Shown: positions 36,101 through 44,222 of the stretch, one piece after another
Layout of the letters: every line of letters starts with the position of its first letter
Numbering within the stretch: position 1 is the stretch's first letter
Source of the DNA: Psychrobacter cibarius
Lineage (GTDB): Bacteria > Pseudomonadota > Gammaproteobacteria > Pseudomonadales > Moraxellaceae
NCBI RefSeq assembly: GCF_016107535.1
Contig: NZ_JABASQ010000007.1
Coordinates: 1 to 64,000 of the forward strand
DNA: 64,000 nucleotides
Reading direction: 5' to 3'
The notes under the pieces: model-generated
Databases searched by the model: none
What the model saw: the letters and a program-made list of their open reading frames with translations, nothing else
Told to the model about the DNA's origin: nothing
Position numbers and translations under genes: made by a program

Positions 36101-36730
36101 ATGACAGCTCTGAATACCGCCTTACTTGCGCTTGATGAGCTGACCGTTCAGCGCGGCGAAATCCCTCTATGTGAAGGGGTTGTTCTCAATCTGACAGCTG
36201 GTAGCATTTGCCATTTAATTGGTGCCAACGGTACTGGTAAGACGACTTTACTGATGCAGCTGGCTGGGTTATTGCCAGTGTTAAGCGGTGAGGTTTATTA
36301 TCAAGGAGCAGCGAATTTACCTATTCAGCCTTTGTACGTGTCGCACCAGTTGGGTATACATCCAAATCTCACGGTCGCACAAAATCTGACTTTTCTGCTA
36401 AATTTATATGGGATTAGCCCAAGCGTTACTGATATTGATGACGCCTTGGCTTGGGTGGGATTACAAGGCTTTGAGACGATTAGCTCAAGCCATTTATCTG
36501 CTGGGCAAACCCGCCGCATTACCCTTGCAAGGTTATATTTATTGACCCCTGAGGTGACACCATTATGGCTACTCGATGAGCCTTTTACTGCCCTTGATGT
36601 CGATATGGTAGCGCGAATGGAAGACAGATTGCGCGATTTTGCCCATGAAGGCGGCGCTATATTAATGACCAGTCATCAGGCCGTTGGTGTTGCCAATCAA
36701 GTGCTCGATTTGTCCGATTATATGGTTTGA
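36101..36730 (+). CDS. ccmA: Cytochrome c biogenesis ATP-binding protein CcmA
   Basis: 209 residues, the usual length. Walker A is GANGTGKTTLL, the signature is LSAGQTRRITLARLYLL, and Walker B is PLWLLDEPFTALD. CcmA drives release of haem-loaded CcmE from the CcmABCD complex at the inner membrane. I chose the ATG at 36101 because GAGAGG lies just before; an in-frame TTG precedes it. It is the first gene of ccmABCDE. Confidence 0.96.
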   Translation: MTALNTALLALDELTVQRGEIPLCEGVVLNLTAGSICHLIGANGTGKTTLLMQLAGLLPVLSGEVYYQGAANLPIQPLYVSHQLGIHPNLTVAQNLTFLLNLYGISPSVTDIDDALAWVGLQGFETISSSHLSAGQTRRITLARLYLLTPEVTPLWLLDEPFTALDVDMVARMEDRLRDFAHEGGAILMTSHQAVGVANQVLDLSDYMV

Positions 36731-36788
36731 ATACTAGTTTGCATACTCTCAGTATAAGTGTCCCAAGCATCCGTAGAAGAGCAAATAA

Positions 36789-37526
36789 ATGATAGAAACA
36801 GACGGTCCAGTACAAACAGTGAATAAAAGCTCAAATGCTGACTTAGCTGCGGTGCGCGGTATCAGATTTATACAGTTGTGGCGGCGCGAGTGGCAAGTCA
36901 AACAGCAAGGCGCCGTGCAGTGGCTGTATCCGCTAGTGCTATTTTTGGTCATTATCACCTTATTTCCGCTAGCAGTGGGTAGCGAGCCTGCGCTATTGCA
37001 ACGCCTTGGCGTGTCGGCGGTGTGGATTGCTGCTTTATTGTCACTGGTCATGGGTGTCGATGGTTTGTTTAAGCCCGCCCTTGATAATGGCACACTGGCG
37101 CAATTGGTCGTTGCCAAAGCGTCATTGCCCTTATGGGTGTTGATTCGTTTGGTTATCCATTGGATTTTTAGTAGTGGTATTGTGGCAGCGCTTAGTTTAC
37201 TTGCCGTGCCTTTGTTTCAGCTTAGTTGGTTTGAGGCGTGGATATTGATGGCTTCTATTGTGACGGGTAGTCCGATGTTGTTGATGCTGTCAGCGGTCGC
37301 GAGTAGTTTGACGCTGTCATTAAAGAATGGTGCGGTGCTAGTGCCTTTGATTGCATTACCGATGCAGTTGCCTGTATTGATTTTTGCCACAGGAGCGGTT
37401 GATTTATTTGCCACTGGTCTCAATGGTTTACCGATACTGGCTTTATTATTAGCAGGTAGTATTATCTCGGTTTTGGTGATGCCATGGGTGATTGCCATGA
37501 CGTTAAAAATGGCGTGGTTGAATTAA
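36789..37526 (+). CDS. ccmB: Haem exporter membrane protein CcmB
   Basis: 245 residues with six helices. LWRREW at the start, LYPLVLFLVIITLFPLAVG, and LSLVMGVDGLFKPALDNGTLAQLVVA match CcmB, as do GSPMLLMLSAVASSLTLSLKNGAVL and LPMQLPVLIFA. It is the membrane partner of CcmA. An N-terminal extension of about 25 polar residues is present. It starts 58 bases after ccmA. Confidence 0.95.
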   Translation: MIETDGPVQTVNKSSNADLAAVRGIRFIQLWRREWQVKQQGAVQWLYPLVLFLVIITLFPLAVGSEPALLQRLGVSAVWIAALLSLVMGVDGLFKPALDNGTLAQLVVAKASLPLWVLIRLVIHWIFSSGIVAALSLLAVPLFQLSWFEAWILMASIVTGSPMLLMLSAVASSLTLSLKNGAVLVPLIALPMQLPVLIFATGAVDLFATGLNGLPILALLLAGSIISVLVMPWVIAMTLKMAWLN

Positions 37527-37605
37527 AAACGACATAAGTTGTGTACAACTCTCTGTATTGAGAGTTTGTAATAAAAACCCCTATAAAAAACCTTTGTATT
37601 AACAG

Positions 37606-37635
37606 CATGTTGAAAACTGGCAATTTTGCTATAAT
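37606..37635 (+). promoter_or_regulatory. Candidate extended -10 promoter before ccmC
   Basis: TGCTATAAT at 37627-37635 is an extended -10 element, with a poor -35 (TGTTGA-like) about 16 bases upstream. It would give ccmCDE a promoter independent of ccmAB. Confidence 0.45.
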
Positions 37636-37767
37636 AGTCAGTTAACTAAGCAAACAATCACTTGTAGATTTTATCCAGTGTTTAACGCCGGCAGGTTAAC
37701 AGGTAGTCGCGCCCATGATGCGCTATATCGGTTACAACCAATACGCTGTGCCAATAGGTTTATTCCC

Positions 37768-38556
37768 ATGCCCAACTTGAATAACGTCTCATCTCCTAGC
37801 TTGTGGCAGCGCATCTGGCAAGGCTTTTTGACCACTGTGGGTACCAAGCAGTTTTTTCGCATTTTTTCGCCTTGGGTCAAGTGGTTAGCCATATTAGCCA
37901 GTATTTGCTTGTTGATCGGTAGTGTCTGGGGTCTCGCTTTTGCGCCGCCTGATTATCTGCAGGGTAATAGCTATCGCATTATCTTTATCCACGTACCCGC
38001 TGCCAGTATCGCCATTTCCATCTATTTTGCCTTAGCAGTGCTAGGGGTCATTTTTTTAGTTTGGAAAATTAAGACCGCCAGTCTGGTGGCACAGGCGCTT
38101 GCTCCGCTAGGATTCTTGCTCTGTGTGATTAGCTTAATCACGGGCTCTATTTGGGCGAAACCCACTTGGGGTACTTACTGGGTTTGGGATGCACGTTTGA
38201 CATCTATGCTCATCTTGGCATTTTTATATGCGGGCGTGATGGCATTATTTGCAGCCTTTGAACATACTGCCAATCGCGGCAAAGCGGCTGCTATTTTATC
38301 GATTGTTGGCGCAGTAAATCTGCCCATTATCAAGTATTCGGTACAGTGGTGGAACACCTTACATCAAGGCTCAACCTTTACTTTGACCGCCGCGCCCAAG
38401 ATGTCAGCAGATATGTGGATGCCCTTATTACTGATGATTATTGGTAGTTATTTATTAGTGGCAACATTAGCGATTTATCGTACCAATACCCTTATCTTGT
38501 ATCGTGATCAAGGCAAAGCGTGGGTCAAGGAATACATTCGCAGGCAAGCTAAATGA
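37768..38556 (+). CDS. ccmC: Haem transporter / CcmE haem-loading protein CcmC
   Basis: 262 residues from the ATG at 37768, chosen to remove a non-homologous N-terminus (a GTG at 37678 would add 30 residues). Six helices flank the WWD domain, seen as WAKPTWGTYWVWDARLTS. Conserved His in IFIHVPAAS and VQWWNTLHQGSTFTL ligate haem. It transfers haem to CcmE. It sits 240 bases after ccmB. Confidence 0.95.
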   Translation: MPNLNNVSSPSLWQRIWQGFLTTVGTKQFFRIFSPWVKWLAILASICLLIGSVWGLAFAPPDYLQGNSYRIIFIHVPAASIAISIYFALAVLGVIFLVWKIKTASLVAQALAPLGFLLCVISLITGSIWAKPTWGTYWVWDARLTSMLILAFLYAGVMALFAAFEHTANRGKAAAILSIVGAVNLPIIKYSVQWWNTLHQGSTFTLTAAPKMSADMWMPLLLMIIGSYLLVATLAIYRTNTLILYRDQGKAWVKEYIRRQAK

Positions 38557-38600
38557 CGGTCATGACTGTCGCCAAAAAAAATCACGGCTAGGAAAATATT

Positions 38601-38822
38601 ATGCAGCCTTACTTTTATAGCGTATCTGAATTTCTTGCCATGGGTAAGCATGGTGTTTTTGTTTGGTCATGCTGGGCAATTACCGTTGGCATGATGCTGG
38701 CTTTTGTTATTTATAGTCGTAGACAACGACAGGCTTTAATCAAGCAGTTGACCATTCAGCAAGCGCGGCAAGCACAGCGTACTGCTAAAACAACCATGCC
38801 TGTCACCAAGCAGCCTAATTAG
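38601..38822 (+). CDS. ccmD: Haem exporter protein CcmD
   Basis: 73 residues. SVSEFLAMGKHGVFVWSCWAIT leads into a single membrane helix and a basic cytoplasmic tail (RRQRQALIKQL), as in CcmD, the small subunit needed to release holo-CcmE. It is located between ccmC and ccmE as expected. Confidence 0.93.
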   Translation: MQPYFYSVSEFLAMGKHGVFVWSCWAITVGMMLAFVIYSRRQRQALIKQLTIQQARQAQRTAKTTMPVTKQPN

Positions 38823-39092
38823 CTAGTAGGTTCGTCCTATCTAGCGTTAGCCGTTAATTTTTAGCCACTCAATCTGCAATTAGCACCTAATAAAGAGGTG
38901 ACTGCCACAGAGGTTATAGAGCTTATTGATTTGTCCGAAAAATGCTACCATATAACCATTAGAAGAGTACGATTAGAAAGACATTTTTAGAACGTTTTTC
39001 TAATGGTAGTTTCTTCAAATTTTTCTGTTTTATATATTTGTATGGCATTGACTATAATTTATAAAACAGTGACTCATCAATGAGGTAGTGGT

Positions 39093-39593
39093 ATGAACGC
39101 AGTTCGTCGCAAAAAACTGATGTGGGTTATGTTTACGCTTGCAGGGGCGGCGATAGCCGTGGTATTGGTTCTTTATGCCATTGGGCAACAGACCGATTAC
39201 TACTTTGATGCTACCGCGATTGCACAAGGTGAAGCACCACAAGATAAGCGTATTCGAGCAGGCGGTATGGTCGTTGCGGGTAGTGTCCAGCGCGCAGAAG
39301 ACAATCCACTAAACGTTGAGTTTGCCATTACTGACTTTCAATCGACAGTACCAGTGACTTATCAAGGTATTTTGCCAGATTTATTTGCTGAAAACTCAGG
39401 TGTCGTAGCGACAGGTAAGATGCAGGGTGATACTTTTGTCGCTGGAGAAGTCTTGGCGAAGCATGATGAAAACTACATGCCGCCAGAAGTGGCCAAATCG
39501 ATGAAAGAAAACAACCGTAGCGGTGTAGTGCCTCCTTCTGAGCAATATAATCCTGCTGAAAAGGTGCACGAGACTGATACCTTACAGCAGTAA
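39093..39593 (+). CDS. ccmE: Haem chaperone CcmE
   Basis: 166 residues. An N-terminal anchor ([26 protein letters not shown]) is followed by an OB-fold with [13 protein letters not shown] and [13 protein letters not shown]. The haem-binding His is in [12 protein letters not shown], matching the H-D-E-x-Y motif. It carries haem in the periplasm to the CcmF/H ligase. It starts 270 bases after ccmD and is followed by a strong terminator, so ccmF, ccmG and ccmH must be elsewhere. Confidence 0.96.
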   Translation: MNAVRRKKLMWVMFTLAGAAIAVVLVLYAIGQQTDYYFDATAIAQGEAPQDKRIRAGGMVVAGSVQRAEDNPLNVEFAITDFQSTVPVTYQGILPDLFAENSGVVATGKMQGDTFVAGEVLAKHDENYMPPEVAKSMKENNRSGVVPPSEQYNPAEKVHETDTLQQ

Positions 39594-39614
39594 TTATATA
39601 GTCCATATCATAGT

Positions 39615-39652
39615 AAAAGAGCCGCTAATAATATATTAGCGGCTCTTTTTTT
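39615..39652 (+). terminator. Rho-independent terminator after ccmE
   Basis: AAAAGAGCCGCTAATA pairs with TATTAGCGGCTCTTTT, followed by more T residues. Confidence 0.93.
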
Positions 39653-39668
39653 ACATGAATTTTAGTAC

Positions 39669-39842
39669 TAGGACGTGCCCTTAGTTCAACCGATTAACCT
39701 CTAAATGGGCTAAAAATGGCTAAATTTTGCCAAACATCGTCAAATAGCTTATCAATATCTCGATATTATTTGCGCTACTTTCCTTGTTTGACGGCAATTT
39801 ATATCATTTTTATCACCATTTTTAAAATGAGGACACGACCTA
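39669..39842 (+). repeat. MITE-like element, family 1, copy B (174 bp)
   Basis: Begins TAGGACGTGCCCTTAG and ends TGAGGACACGACCTA, with TA at both borders. It has the same length and orientation as copy A. It lies between the ccmE terminator and the stop of the aldo/keto reductase, 28 bases from that stop. Confidence 0.85.
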
Positions 39843-39870
39843 ATGAGTTTTGATAATTTCTTATAAGAAC

Positions 39871-40719
39871 TTAGTCGTCCCATTCAGGCGAGTAATCTGG
39901 ATGCTTAATTTTGCGCCCATCAGTACGAGCTAAGCTGCTGATTTTCTCAATATCATCCGCACTTAATTGCACATTGATAGCATCTAGATTGCCTTGTAAA
40001 TGGTCAGGGTTAGCAGTCTTTGGGATAGCAATACGATGCTTGTCTGCCAGAATCCAAGCCAATGATATCTGTGCTGGCGTGACATTATGTCTGTCAGCGA
40101 TTTCTTTAATAATCTCATTATCGAATACATCACCGCGTGCAAGTGGTGAATAAGCTTCGAGTAGAATGTGGTGATTGTTCAAAAAAGTCTGCAAGGTTTT
40201 TTGCTTGATGAAAGGATGAAACTCAACCTGATTGACCACAATCGGTACATCAGCATATTTCTCAGCTTCAATGATATTGGCAATATTAAAGTTAGAGACG
40301 CCGATATGGCGTGTCAAACCTTGTTTCTGTAGTTCGCACAAAGCAGGAATGGTTTCGGATAAAGGAACACGGTCATCCGGCCAGTGCAATAGTAGTAAAT
40401 CAACATAATCAGTATCTAAATCTGCTAAAGAGCGTTTGGCGGCTGCAATCAATTTCTCAGGCTCAAACTTCATATCATCAGGAAAAATCTTTGTGGTCAA
40501 AAAGAACTTATCCCGAGATACCCCTGATTGTTTGATACCTTGACCCACTTCTTTTTCATTGCCATAAGCTTGAGCGGTATCGATGTGCTCGTAACCCATT
40601 TTCAACGCTTGACTGACGACATCAACACAATCTTGACCAGTCGATTGCCATGTGCCAAGCCCTAGTACAGGAATATTTGCTTGTCCAGCGGTACGAATAT
40701 TATAAGTTTTAGCACGCAT
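39871..40719 (-). CDS. Aldo/keto reductase (2,5-diketogluconate-reductase-like)
   Basis: 282 residues, a TIM-barrel NADPH reductase. The tetrad is visible: Asp and Tyr in HIDTAQAYGNEKEVG, Lys in LTTKIFPDD, His in LLLLHWPDD. The family signature GVSNFNIANI and the cofactor motif IPKTANPDHLQGNLDA follow. It reduces small aldehydes or ketones in the cytoplasm; the substrate cannot be named. It is monocistronic. Confidence 0.92.
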   Translation of the reverse strand: MRAKTYNIRTAGQANIPVLGLGTWQSTGQDCVDVVSQALKMGYEHIDTAQAYGNEKEVGQGIKQSGVSRDKFFLTTKIFPDDMKFEPEKLIAAAKRSLADLDTDYVDLLLLHWPDDRVPLSETIPALCELQKQGLTRHIGVSNFNIANIIEAEKYADVPIVVNQVEFHPFIKQKTLQTFLNNHHILLEAYSPLARGDVFDNEIIKEIADRHNVTPAQISLAWILADKHRIAIPKTANPDHLQGNLDAINVQLSADDIEKISSLARTDGRKIKHPDYSPEWDD

Positions 40720-41020
40720 CTTATTATCCTTGTTATTTATGTATTTATTGATAGAGCATCAAATCATCAATATTCTGATCACCCTCTCTATTTGACCTAC
40801 CCACTATAGAAAAAATTGGCAGCAAGTAAAAGGGCACGTGACGCTTTCCTACAAAGGACAAACAGGCTGTAACGTCATTTTTAGTAACTGATAGACAGCA
40901 GCGCGCGGTTAAAAAATAAAAATCGTAAAATCGAGCCCATAAAAAACGCCCATCACTATCTAGCAATGGGCGTTTACAATCGGGACGAAGACGATATTTA
41001 AGTGTTTTTGGCTTAAGAGC
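40720..41020. other. Intergenic region between aldo/keto reductase and metQ
   Basis: 301 bases with no credible gene. It contains the metNIQ terminator (40941-40975) and the reductase promoter region. Confidence 0.5.
40941..40975 (-). terminator. Rho-independent terminator of metNIQ
   Basis: On the minus strand AAACGCCCAT pairs with ATGGGCGTTT, followed by a T run, about 45 bases after the metQ stop. Confidence 0.88.
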
Positions 41021-41980
41021 TTATTGAGCAGCCGCTTCTACAGGTGCAGGTTTTGTTGCGGTATCCGTGTGCGCACTGTGATCAGAGCCCCAGATTTTTG
41101 GGTACTTATAGCCTGGGAAAGTTTCATGAGCATACTTTTTAAAGGCTTCTGAGTTATATGCATTGGTCACATCTTCGACCCATTTTTTGCCAGCATCTGC
41201 TGATTTGATGGCTGACCAGTTGACATAAGCAAAGCTAGGCTCTTGAAATAGCGCTTCAGTCAGCTTGATACCAGCATCCGTGGCATAGTTGCCATTGATG
41301 ACGGCAAAGTCGACTTCATCACGAGCACGTGGCAATTGAGCGGCTTCTAACTCAATGATTTCAATGTCGTATTTGCTGTTATCAGCGATGTCAGTTTTTG
41401 ATGCCGTTAGCGGATCAATATTGTCTTTTAGCGTGATCCAGCCAAGATCATCCATCATTACCAGCGCACGAGCAAAGTTACTTGGATCATTTGGGGCAGA
41501 GACTCTCATGCCTTTATAAACATCATCAAGCGTGGTCTTTTTACCTGAGTAAATGCCAAGTGGAGCAGTAGGTACTTGGAAAACTTCTACCAGATCAAGA
41601 TTGTTTTCTTTTTTGAAGGTATCAAGATAAGGCTTATGCTGGAAGATGTTGATATCCAAATCACCTTCAGCCAAGGCAAGGTTTGGGCGTACATAGTCAG
41701 TAAAAGCAATCAGCTCAACTTCGTAACCTTGCGCTTCCAGTGAGCTTTTCACTTGGTTACGCACCATATCAGCGAAGTCACCTTCGGTGGTACCGATGAC
41801 GATTTTGGTATGCTCAGGATCGATATCGCTAGCGGCAGTCTCTGCTGTTGAGCCTTCCGTAACAGGCTCTTTAGTTGCTTCTGGTGCTGATGAGTTGTTG
41901 CAACCAACCAAGACTAGGCTTGATACGCCAACGGCAGCAAATGCAGTCGCTAACTGACGGCTGATATCTGTTAATTTCAT
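41021..41980 (-). CDS. metQ: Methionine-binding lipoprotein MetQ
   Basis: 319 residues. The signal peptide ends in the lipobox LVLVGC, so the mature protein is a lipid-anchored periplasmic binding protein. The NlpA/MetQ fold shows KIVIGTTEGDFADMVRNQV, LAEGDLDINIFQHKPYLDTF, and RVSAPNDPSNFARALVMMDDLGWI. It delivers D/L-methionine to MetNI. Both tails (about 24-50 and 305-319) are Ala/Glu/Thr-rich. It is the last gene of metNIQ, 219 bases after metI. Confidence 0.94.
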   Translation of the reverse strand: MKLTDISRQLATAFAAVGVSSLVLVGCNNSSAPEATKEPVTEGSTAETAASDIDPEHTKIVIGTTEGDFADMVRNQVKSSLEAQGYEVELIAFTDYVRPNLALAEGDLDINIFQHKPYLDTFKKENNLDLVEVFQVPTAPLGIYSGKKTTLDDVYKGMRVSAPNDPSNFARALVMMDDLGWITLKDNIDPLTASKTDIADNSKYDIEIIELEAAQLPRARDEVDFAVINGNYATDAGIKLTEALFQEPSFAYVNWSAIKSADAGKKWVEDVTNAYNSEAFKKYAHETFPGYKYPKIWGSDHSAHTDTATKPAPVEAAAQ

Positions 41981-42199
41981 GGAACTTCCTTAATAAGAGG
42001 GATGGGATGGAGGGCAAACGCTGGCCATTAAAAAAGCAACATTAGGGATAGTAATGCTGCTAAGTTAACGACTGTTAAGTTAGTATCAAAATTAAAGGGT
42101 CTCAGTAACAAAGTCAAGCATTTTGCTTAGGATGAATCGGCATTAAACCCTGAGTATTATTCATATTAGCGTTAACTGACTTTGTCTAAGTCTTTTTGT

Positions 42200-42886
42200 C
42201 TATCGTTTATCCAAACGGTTGGCCAACCAATTACCCGATGCTTGAATGGAGACGACCATTATTGATAGGACAATAACGATAAAAATCATCACCTCCGTTT
42301 GATAACGATAGTAGCCATAACGAATGGCCAAATCCCCCAGACCACCGCCGCCAATCATACCTGCCGCTGCTGAATAAGAGAGCAGGCTGATACAGAGAAT
42401 CGTCACGGACAATACCAGTCCTGAGCGTGCTTCATTGAGTAAGACTTTAATAATGGTCAAAGGACGTGCGCCCATAGACTCGGTCGCCTCAATGATACCG
42501 CGTGGCACTTCACGTAAGTTTTGCTCGACCAAACGGGCAAAATAAAACGAACCTGCAATGGCGAGTACCAATGAGGCCGCAATCGGTCCAATACCCGTGC
42601 CAACGATAGCCTTCGTAAATGGGCTCATGGCAATCATCAAAATGACAAATGGGAAAGCGCGCATAAAGTTGGTGATACCACCAAGCAGACCATACAATGT
42701 TTTGTTTTGCAAAAACTGTCGATCACTGGATAAAAACAAAAATACGCCAAACAACCCACCGATGACAATGGCCACCGTCGTTGAGATGCCAAGCATAATA
42801 AATGTATCAATAAACGCGTTCACAATCTCTTTGCGCAGGGCAAACAGCTTGTCTATCGAGGCGGACAATTCACTACCAGTTAACAT
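42200..42886 (-). CDS. metI: Methionine ABC transporter permease MetI
   Basis: 228 residues, five helices. The ABC coupling loop reads EATESMGARPLTIIKVLLNEARSGLV, and GMIGGGGLGDLAIRYGYYRY is typical of MetI. It forms the dimeric membrane channel for MetN. It begins 19 bases after metN. Confidence 0.95.
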   Translation of the reverse strand: MLTGSELSASIDKLFALRKEIVNAFIDTFIMLGISTTVAIVIGGLFGVFLFLSSDRQFLQNKTLYGLLGGITNFMRAFPFVILMIAMSPFTKAIVGTGIGPIAASLVLAIAGSFYFARLVEQNLREVPRGIIEATESMGARPLTIIKVLLNEARSGLVLSVTILCISLLSYSAAAGMIGGGGLGDLAIRYGYYRYQTEVMIFIVIVLSIMVVSIQASGNWLANRLDKR

Positions 42887-42905
42887 ATTTATTTCTCCTG
42901 CCTCA

Positions 42906-43676
42906 TTAGTCTTCGTGCACTAAGCCTTTGCCAATCGGGGTGGTCGCTTGAATCAGACCGTCTCTCACATCCGCAACTTCCAAGAGTTGACCTTGATGCA
43001 GTAATGCGGCGCGATCACACAGCCTACGGATGACACTCATCTCATGAGTCACAATCACAATGGTGACGCCAAGTTGTTCGTTGATATCACGTAGACAAGT
43101 CAACAAGCTGCGAGTCGTCGCAGGATCAAGCGCACTGGTTGGCTCATCAGCCAATAATACTTTAGGACTGGGGGCAATCGCTCTGGCAATACCGACACGC
43201 TGTTTTTGTCCGCCTGACAGCTGCGCAGGGTAGTGACCAGCGCGGTCTGTTAGATCAACAATCTCTAGGCAATCCATCACTCGTTTATGAATGTCGCGGC
43301 TCGGATATCCTGAAACGGTTAAATTAAAGGCCACGTTGTCAAAAACAGTACGATTGGACATCAGATTAAATTGCTGAAAAATCATACCAATATTATGCCG
43401 AGCGATACGCAATTCACTGGCAGACAATGTGGTCAAGTCGGTGCCATCGACGATGACTTGACCAGCATCTGGACGCTCAAGCATATTGATTAGGCGTAGC
43501 AAAGTAGACTTACCGGCACCCGAGTATCCCATTAGGCCGAAGATTTCGCCTTGCTGGACAGATAACGAGGTCGGTTCAACGGCAGTAAACCAATGTGGTT
43601 TGCCATCTTTGCCTTTGATTGATCGGTCGCTTAAAAAACTCTTGGTCACATTGTTTAAGACAATCATGTCATTCAT
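42906..43676 (-). CDS. metN: Methionine ABC transporter ATP-binding protein MetN, without NIL domain
   Basis: 256 residues from the ATG at 43676 (a TTG at 43694 would add 6). Walker A is GYSGAGKSTLL, the signature LSGGQKQRVGIARA, Walker B VLLADEPTSALD, and the switch His is in VTHEMSVI. E. coli MetN has about 343 residues, the extra part being a C-terminal NIL domain that binds methionine and inhibits transport. Here the protein ends just after the ABC domain, so this feedback should be missing. It is first in metNIQ. Confidence 0.93.
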   Translation of the reverse strand: MNDMIVLNNVTKSFLSDRSIKGKDGKPHWFTAVEPTSLSVQQGEIFGLMGYSGAGKSTLLRLINMLERPDAGQVIVDGTDLTTLSASELRIARHNIGMIFQQFNLMSNRTVFDNVAFNLTVSGYPSRDIHKRVMDCLEIVDLTDRAGHYPAQLSGGQKQRVGIARAIAPSPKVLLADEPTSALDPATTRSLLTCLRDINEQLGVTIVIVTHEMSVIRRLCDRAALLHQGQLLEVADVRDGLIQATTPIGKGLVHED

Positions 43677-44219
43677 GGAGGGCTCAAAATTCAATAATTT
43701 TTTTAATAGTCACAAACGCGCTGTCGGGCCTCTTTAACAATGTAAGAAGCCAATTAAGAAACAACCGTTAATAACCCTATAATAAGGGGCGCTAATATAG
43801 CATATTATCGAGCACTTTGGATATGAACATCCGTGACAGGCTTATGATTAATAGCTATTAGTAAGAGGGGTTTTGTAGAATGTGAGTCGAGACGATCCAG
43901 TAGAATGAAGTGTCTGTTCATAGCACCTTATATAGTCATTCCACTATAAAAGTATTACGGCGTTAACTTCGCTTGAAGTATTAAATATACATCTACACTC
44001 GGTTGCCTTGTACTACTTTTAAATTGAATCGACTATAGCATCGCTGACTAGGTCGTGTCCTCATTTTAAAAATAGTGATAAAAATGAGATAAATTGCCGT
44101 CGAATAAGGAAAATAGCGCAAATAATATCGAGACATTGATACGCTATTTGACGATGTTTGGCAAAATTTAGCCATTTTTAGTCCATTTAAAGGTTAATAG
44201 AGTGAATTGAAGGCACGTC
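43677..44219. other. Intergenic region with two adjoining MITE-like elements
   Basis: 543 bases between metN and the histidine kinase stop. It holds family 2 copy B (43931-44038) and, ten bases further, family 1 copy C (44049-44222). The remaining 250 bases next to metN should carry its promoter; no SAM riboswitch or methionine-operator pattern was recognised. Confidence 0.65.
43931..44038 (+). repeat. MITE-like element, family 2, copy B
   Basis: TATAGTCATTCCACTATAAA to its far end GAATCGACTATAG. It differs from the copy at 26395 at two positions near the middle (T/G and C/T in the block around GCGTTAAC). Confidence 0.85.
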
Positions 44220-44222
44220 CTA
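44049..44222 (-). repeat. MITE-like element, family 1, copy C (174 bp, inverted)
   Basis: On the minus strand it begins TAGGACGTGCC and ends GAGGACACGACCTA, with TA borders; the orientation is opposite to copies A and B. Its first bases, TAG, are the stop codon of the histidine kinase (44220-44222). Confidence 0.85.

Noticed and set aside
43677-43930. SAM riboswitch or MetJ box upstream of metN
   Set aside because: No matching conserved helices or AGACGTCT-like boxes were found by eye.
43993-44175. 60-codon minus-strand frame
   Set aside because: It lies across the two MITE-like elements and has no ribosome site or homology.
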